From Rhodospirillales bacterium (lineage in GTDB: Bacteria; Pseudomonadota; Alphaproteobacteria; Rhodospirillales; Defluviicoccaceae), in assembly GCA_025458035.1 (NCBI GenBank), contig JALOTH010000043.1, positions 1 to 38,209 on the forward strand: a DNA stretch of 38,209 bases, written 5' to 3'. Both the position numbers and the translations under genes were made by a program. Positions within the stretch are counted from its first letter, which is position 1, and every line of letters begins with the position of its first letter. Shown here one piece after another: positions 34,517-38,209 of this stretch. The notes beneath the pieces were generated by a model that saw nothing but the letters and a program-made list of their open reading frames with translations, was not told where the DNA came from and did no database searches.

Positions 34517-34546
34517 TTGCCACGGTCCGGGACGACGATGCTAGAG
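34517..34546 (+). promoter_or_regulatory. Likely promoter of the SRP RNA gene
   Basis: TTGCCA at 34517-34522 and CTAGAG at 34541-34546 are spaced by 18 bases. The expected transcription start, about 34552, coincides with the 5' end predicted from the RNA fold. The -10 hexamer is the same as that of the lipoprotein promoter at 9543. Confidence 0.5.
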
Positions 34547-34551
34547 TAGGC

Positions 34552-34654
34552 GCCGGGAGGTTGGCCGCGGGCGGATCCCTCGCCAACCCGGTCAGGTCCG
34601 GAAGGAAGCAGCCGTAACGAGTTTCGGTCCGGGTCGCCGGTCCAATCTCCCACC
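34552..34654 (+). ncRNA. ffs: Signal recognition particle RNA (small, 4.5S type)
   Basis: The RNA folds into one long hairpin. The terminal stem pairs 34555-34564 with 34642-34651 over ten pairs, with one G-U. The conserved apical part, about 34593-34621, holds the GGAAGG-type tetraloop region and AGCAGCC that bind the Ffh M domain. The size of about 100 bases fits the 4.5S-like bacterial class. It lies 60 bases before dnaX, an arrangement frequent in alphaproteobacteria. Exact ends are inferred from pairing, within a few bases. Confidence 0.94.
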
Positions 34655-34669
34655 CTCTGTGATGGTGAT

Positions 34670-34684
34670 GCCGGGCCCCCCGGC
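34670..34684 (+). terminator. Short GC hairpin between ffs and dnaX
   Basis: A 6-base perfect GC stem (34670-34675 with 34679-34684) has a 3-base loop and sits between the SRP RNA and the dnaX start. It has no T-tract. It may help define the RNA 3' end or only reflect GC-rich sequence. Confidence 0.3.
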
Positions 34685-34713
34685 GGATCGAAGGACCGGA
34701 CCCGCGACCGGCG

Positions 34714-36651
34714 ATGACCGATGCCGAGGCCCTTTCCGCTTTGAAGAGTGACGGTCGCGCGCCCTACCGAGTGCTCGCGCGCAAGTACCGTCCGGCCACC
34801 TTCGCCGAGTTGGTGGGCCAAGACGCGTTGGTGCGGACGCTAACCAACGCTCTGCGTTCGGGCCGGCTCGCCCAAGCCTACATGCTGTCGGGCGTTCGCG
34901 GCGTCGGCAAGACCACCACCGCCCGCATCCTCGCTCGCGCCCTCAACTGTGTGGGGGCGGACGGCAAGGGCGGCCTGACCGCCGAGCCGTGCGGCGTCTG
35001 CGAGCATTGTCGCGCCATCGCCGACGACCGCCACCTCGATGTCATCGAAATGGACGGCGCCACTCATACCGGCAAGGACGAGATCCGCGAGTTGCTCGAC
35101 GGCGTGCGCTATCGGCCGACGACGGGCCGCTACAAAGTCTATATCATCGACGAAGTGCACATGTTGTCGGAAAAGGCGTTTAACGCCCTCCTCAAGACGT
35201 TGGAGGAGCCGCCACCGCACGTGCGGTTCGTTTTCGCCACGACGGAAATCCGCAAGGTGCCGGTGACCGTGCTGTCGCGGTGTCAGCGGTTCGATCTGCG
35301 CCGCGTCGACGGCAGCCGCATCGCCGGCCATCTCGCCGACATCGCTGGCCGCGAAGGAGCTTGCGTCAGCCCGCAAGCGCTGCGGCTGATCGCTCGCGCC
35401 GCCGATGGCAGCATTCGCGATGGCTTGTCGCTGCTCGATCAGGCCTTGGCGCTGGCGGCGGGGCGAGCCGTTGACGCGGCGATGGTGCAAGAGATGTTGG
35501 GCCTTGCCGATCGCACACAGATCTTCGAGCTTGTCGAAGCGCTGTTCGCCGGCGATGCCGGCGCCGCCTTGACCCTGTTTTCGGCCATGTACGATGCGGG
35601 CGCCGATCCGCTGCTGCTGCTCGAAGACCTGCTTGAGGCAGTCCACTGGCTGACGCGCATAAAAATCACCCCGACGGTCGTCGACAGCCCCGATATCGCC
35701 GAGGCCGAGCGGGTGCGCGGCGGCCAGCTGGCTGAGCGTCTCGACGTCGCTGAGATCAGCCGTGCGTGGCAGATCCTGCTAAAAGGCCTCGGCGAGGTCC
35801 GCTACGCCCCGCAACCCTTGGCAGCGGCGGAGATGGCGCTCATCCGCATGTGCTATGCGGCAACCTTGCCGACGCCGGCCAAAGCGCTGCAACGGCTGAG
35901 CGCCGCGGCGCCGGACACGGAGCCGGCGCGCTCGGCGAACGAGCGGGCGGTGGCACCTCCCGCCAGACCGGAGGCGCCTTCGCGTCCTGCCGCGGCAAGC
36001 CTGGTACCGGCACCACCGGCTTCGCCGGCGTTCGATCGCCGGGGCTCGACGCTGCCCGTCGCCAAGCCGGCGGCGACAACGCCGCTGACGGTCCCGACGA
36101 CGGACGCGTCGGCATCAACGCCGGACGGCGGTAAACGCCCGCCCCCACGATGCTTCGAGGATATCGTCGACCTGCTGGCCGAGCAGCGGGAGATGATTCT
36201 CCACGGCCACGTCCTCGGCAACGTCCGGCTGGTCAGTTTTCAGCGCGGCCGCATTGAGTTGCGTCTGGAGGAGGCAGCCCCGCCCGATTTGCCGCAGCGG
36301 CTGAGCCGCTTCCTTGCCGAGCACACCGGTGAACGCTGGCTGGTGTCCGTTTCCGACGCGCCGGGTGGAGCGACGATCACCGAGCAGCGAAACGCCGCCA
36401 GCGCTTCGCGCCTTGCCCGTGCCGCCGCTCATCCTTTGGTCAAGGCGGTGCTGGCGACGTTTCCCGGCGCCCGTCTCGATGGCGTGCGCACCGCCGGTCG
36501 GGCATCGGACGTGACTGTCGGCGACAGCGGGGGTGGAGACGGCGGGGGTGAAGACCGCGAAACTGAAGAGGATGGGGTAATGGCGCCGATCCGTGCGGAC
36601 GGCGATGCCGAGGACATGACGGACGACAGCGCAGATGGGGATCGAGATTGA
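34714..36651 (+). CDS. dnaX: DNA polymerase III subunit gamma/tau
   Basis: DnaX is the ATPase motor of the clamp loader. In this 645-residue protein the AAA+ domain starts at VLARKYRPATFAELVGQD, with Walker A GVRGVGKT (60-67). Zinc-binding Cys are at 79, 93, 96 and 99 (EPCGVCEHC). Walker B is IIDEVH (144-149), and the SRC motif is in VLSRCQRF. Domain III follows to about 375. A Pro/Ala-rich linker (about 390-470) leads to a C-terminal tau-like domain (about 475-585) and an acidic tail. I see no A-rich slippery site for a programmed frameshift. The 3' end overlaps the CYTH gene by 17 bases. The common ybaB-recR partners do not follow. Confidence 0.95.
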   Translation: MTDAEALSALKSDGRAPYRVLARKYRPATFAELVGQDALVRTLTNALRSGRLAQAYMLSGVRGVGKTTTARILARALNCVGADGKGGLTAEPCGVCEHCRAIADDRHLDVIEMDGATHTGKDEIRELLDGVRYRPTTGRYKVYIIDEVHMLSEKAFNALLKTLEEPPPHVRFVFATTEIRKVPVTVLSRCQRFDLRRVDGSRIAGHLADIAGREGACVSPQALRLIARAADGSIRDGLSLLDQALALAAGRAVDAAMVQEMLGLADRTQIFELVEALFAGDAGAALTLFSAMYDAGADPLLLLEDLLEAVHWLTRIKITPTVVDSPDIAEAERVRGGQLAERLDVAEISRAWQILLKGLGEVRYAPQPLAAAEMALIRMCYAATLPTPAKALQRLSAAAPDTEPARSANERAVAPPARPEAPSRPAAASLVPAPPASPAFDRRGSTLPVAKPAATTPLTVPTTDASASTPDGGKRPPPRCFEDIVDLLAEQREMILHGHVLGNVRLVSFQRGRIELRLEEAAPPDLPQRLSRFLAEHTGERWLVSVSDAPGGATITEQRNAASASRLARAAAHPLVKAVLATFPGARLDGVRTAGRASDVTVGDSGGGDGGGEDRETEEDGVMAPIRADGDAEDMTDDSADGDRD

Positions 36652-37129
36652 ACGAAAGTTTCTCGTCAGTGGTGACGGCTGGCGGTTCGGCTCACACGGC
36701 CTCGTCATCCGTCAGGGCTATATTTGTTCGCGTCAGGACACCGTGGTGCGCGTGCGCACGCTTGGCAGCGACGGCTTTCTCACCATCAAGGGTGACAACA
36801 GCGGCATCGCTCGCGCCGAATTCGAGTACCCGATACCGGCCGCCGACGCCGGCGCGATGCTGGACCGGCTGTGCCAGCGCCCGCTCATCGAGAAAACTCG
36901 CTATGCGGTCGAGTATGAAGGGACCGGCTGGGTCGTCGACGAATTCATCGGCGACAATGCGGGGCTGATCGTCGCCGAGGTCGAGTTGGACCGCGTGGAT
37001 CAGGCGGTGACGTTGCCGCCCTGGGTCGGCCGCGAAGTGACCCTGGATCCCCGGTTTTTCAACGTCAATCTGGCGTCGCGACCCTTCACCCGTTGGCCTG
37101 CCGCTGAGCGGGCAGCAATCGTTTCATAA
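36635..37129 (+). CDS. CYTH-domain triphosphate tunnel metalloenzyme
   Basis: This 164-residue protein begins with the CYTH signature EIERKFLV (4-11). Further blocks are IRQGYI, VVRVRTLGSDGFLTIKG, EKTRYAVEYEG, WVVDEFIGDN and VAEVELD, with alternating charged residues that line the tunnel and bind metal and triphosphate. Most bacterial single-domain members hydrolyse inorganic triphosphate; adenylate cyclase activity is known for some and cannot be excluded. The C-terminus (REVTLDPRFFNVNLASRPF) is typical. Its ATG overlaps the end of dnaX by 17 bases, so the two are probably co-transcribed. Confidence 0.92.
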   Translation: MGIEIERKFLVSGDGWRFGSHGLVIRQGYICSRQDTVVRVRTLGSDGFLTIKGDNSGIARAEFEYPIPAADAGAMLDRLCQRPLIEKTRYAVEYEGTGWVVDEFIGDNAGLIVAEVELDRVDQAVTLPPWVGREVTLDPRFFNVNLASRPFTRWPAAERAAIVS

Positions 37130-37181
37130 GCTTCCCATCTCATCCCCTGCAACGAACCGGGCGCCAGGAAAGGAGGGCCGC

Positions 37182-38209
37182 ATGGCGGCGGACTTCAGCA
37201 TCGCCGGTCTGCTGGCGGCCTTGGCTGAACGGGCCAGCCATCCCGCCATTGTCGCCGTGAAAGGAACGGCGACGACACCGCTCAGCTACGGCGAGGTTGC
37301 CCAATTGACGGCCCAACTGGCTGCCGGTCTGCGCACCAAGGGGCTTGCCGCCGGCGAGACGGTGGGGCTCTGGGGGCCCAACAGCGCCGACGGGATCATC
37401 GTTTCACTCGCCATCGTCGCAGCAGGCGGGGTGATTGTCCCGATCGATGACCAGGCCGCGGATGCGGAAGCCCTCGCTTTCCTCCGCGACAGTGGCGCAA
37501 CCCGGACCTTCGCCGCGACAACGCATCTCCTCGCCTTCACGGCGGAGAACACGCACCGCGACGAGGCCCTGTTCCGCCTCGACGATGTGCCGCCGGATGG
37601 GTACGCCGCAGCGGTGCCGCACTGGCGGTCCCTGCTGACGACGGCGGCGGACGCAGCCCCCCTGGTCCCCGACCGAGACCCCGATCGGCCGTTGGCGCTG
37701 TTCTACACGTCCGGCACCACGGGGACTCCGAAATCCTTTTTTCTCAGCGAGCGCAATGTGGCGGCCAATGTCGATGGCATCCGCGCGACCGGGGCGGTCC
37801 GTGGTGATGACCGGCTGCTGCTGCCGCTGCCGCTGCACCACGCCTACCCCTGGATCGTCGGCGTCCTGACGTCGGTGGCCATCGGTATGACCATCGTGCT
37901 ACCAGAGGGGGTCAGTGGGCCGCAACTGGTCACCGCGCTGCGCGCCGCCGACGTCACCGTGCTGGCGGGGGTGCCGCGCCTCTATGCGGCGCTGACAGCG
38001 GGCATCGCGGCGCGGGCAAACGAGCGGGGCCGTCTCGCCGCCATCCTGTTCCGGGCACTGACCGGCGTTTCGCGGATGACGGCACAGAAGTTCGACTGGA
38101 ACTCCGGGCGCGTGTTGCTGGCGCCGATCCGCCAGCAGGTCGGCCCGCGACTGCGCCTTCTCGTTTCCGGTGGTGCCAAGCTGGACGCCGACGTGATCTG
38201 GCAGCTGCG
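37182..38209 (+). CDS. AMP-dependent acyl-CoA synthetase, partial
   Basis: The first 342 residues of an adenylate-forming enzyme are present; the right window edge cuts the gene. GGAAAGGAGG stands before the ATG. The P-loop motif is FYTSGTTGTPKS. The later LLPLPLHHAYPWIVGVL and LLVSGGAKLDADVI blocks resemble long-chain fatty acyl-CoA ligases (FadD/FACL type), where the second matches the SGGAxL motif. The C-terminal domain with the catalytic Lys is outside the window, so substrate and intactness cannot be judged. It follows the CYTH gene by 52 bases on the same strand. Confidence 0.88.
   Translation, partial: MAADFSIAGLLAALAERASHPAIVAVKGTATTPLSYGEVAQLTAQLAAGLRTKGLAAGETVGLWGPNSADGIIVSLAIVAAGGVIVPIDDQAADAEALAFLRDSGATRTFAATTHLLAFTAENTHRDEALFRLDDVPPDGYAAAVPHWRSLLTTAADAAPLVPDRDPDRPLALFYTSGTTGTPKSFFLSERNVAANVDGIRATGAVRGDDRLLLPLPLHHAYPWIVGVLTSVAIGMTIVLPEGVSGPQLVTALRAADVTVLAGVPRLYAALTAGIAARANERGRLAAILFRALTGVSRMTAQKFDWNSGRVLLAPIRQQVGPRLRLLVSGGAKLDADVIWQL

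Noticed and set aside
33072-34544. Open frame of 490 codons on the plus strand across mct
   Set aside because: Antisense to a gene with strong CoA-transferase motifs, and it also crosses the intergenic region without any domain.
34714-36651. Programmed frameshift in dnaX giving a short gamma form
   Set aside because: No A AAA AAG-type slippery run is present; the longest A-run in the gene (five A near 35660) lacks the heptamer and lies too early.
1-38209. CRISPR arrays, tRNA or rRNA genes, transposases, integrases, phage genes
   Set aside because: No spaced direct repeats, cloverleaf or T-loop sequence, or mobile-element protein was found on either strand.

Overview
The window is a compact, GC-rich stretch of bacterial chromosome, nearly all of it coding. 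The gene content points to an alphaproteobacterium, probably of the Rhodospirillales: a small SRP RNA directly upstream of dnaX, the dapD-dapE, def-fmt and lptM-lysA neighbourhoods, an ArfB rescue factor, a class II ribonucleotide reductase, and a zinc-ribbon/DUF3426 gene next to ydcF-plsC. A sodium-pumping methylmalonyl-CoA decarboxylase operon together with a 2-methylfumaryl-CoA isomerase homologue suggests unusual propionyl-CoA/C5 acyl-CoA metabolism, as known in some polyphosphate- or glycogen-accumulating bacteria. The genus is inferred, not shown.

Layout. At 1-3089 (minus strand) lies an mmdA-D-C-B operon, cut by the window edge inside mmdB. A 585-base gap and a cold-shock gene follow (3675-3881). 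At 3959-8767 a Pat-type protein acetyltransferase is divergent from a short acetyl-CoA synthetase and an acyl carrier protein. At 8950-10405 is an envelope group: an L,D-transpeptidase and two alanine-rich coiled-coil lipoproteins. A lone GT4 glycosyltransferase follows (10739-12079). Next are lptM, lysA and a large DUF4175 protein (12174-16103). At 16129-18619 are a DUF3426 zinc-ribbon protein, a ydcF broken by a 16-base duplication, and plsC. The run 18714-27573 is co-directional: nrdJ, a DNA methyltransferase with a nuclease-like tail, an HD-hydrolase/ArgB open frame, a HAD pyrimidine nucleotidase, dapD, dapE and a membrane protein. At 27457-31499 are truA, an unrecognised protein with an AT-rich core, fmt, def and arfB. 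At 31685-34259 paaK and an Mct-like CoA transferase converge. At 34552-38209 are ffs (SRP RNA), dnaX, a CYTH phosphatase and the start of a long-chain acyl-CoA ligase.

How the genes fit together. Most are housekeeping: lysine/DAP and arginine synthesis, translation initiation and rescue, dNTP supply, phospholipid synthesis and the replication clamp loader. The accessory signals most worth following are: (a) a MESH1-like (p)ppGpp/NADPH hydrolase domain with no stop codon before ArgB; (b) the methyltransferase with a PD-(D/E)XK-like C-terminus; (c) the isolated Mct homologue alongside the Mmd complex; (d) the frameshifting duplication in ydcF; (e) the unknown AT-rich gene separating def-fmt from truA; (f) the L,D-transpeptidase/lipoprotein group, in which one lipoprotein ends in Arg-Lys like Lpp. 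No CRISPR array, transposase, integrase, tRNA or rRNA was seen.
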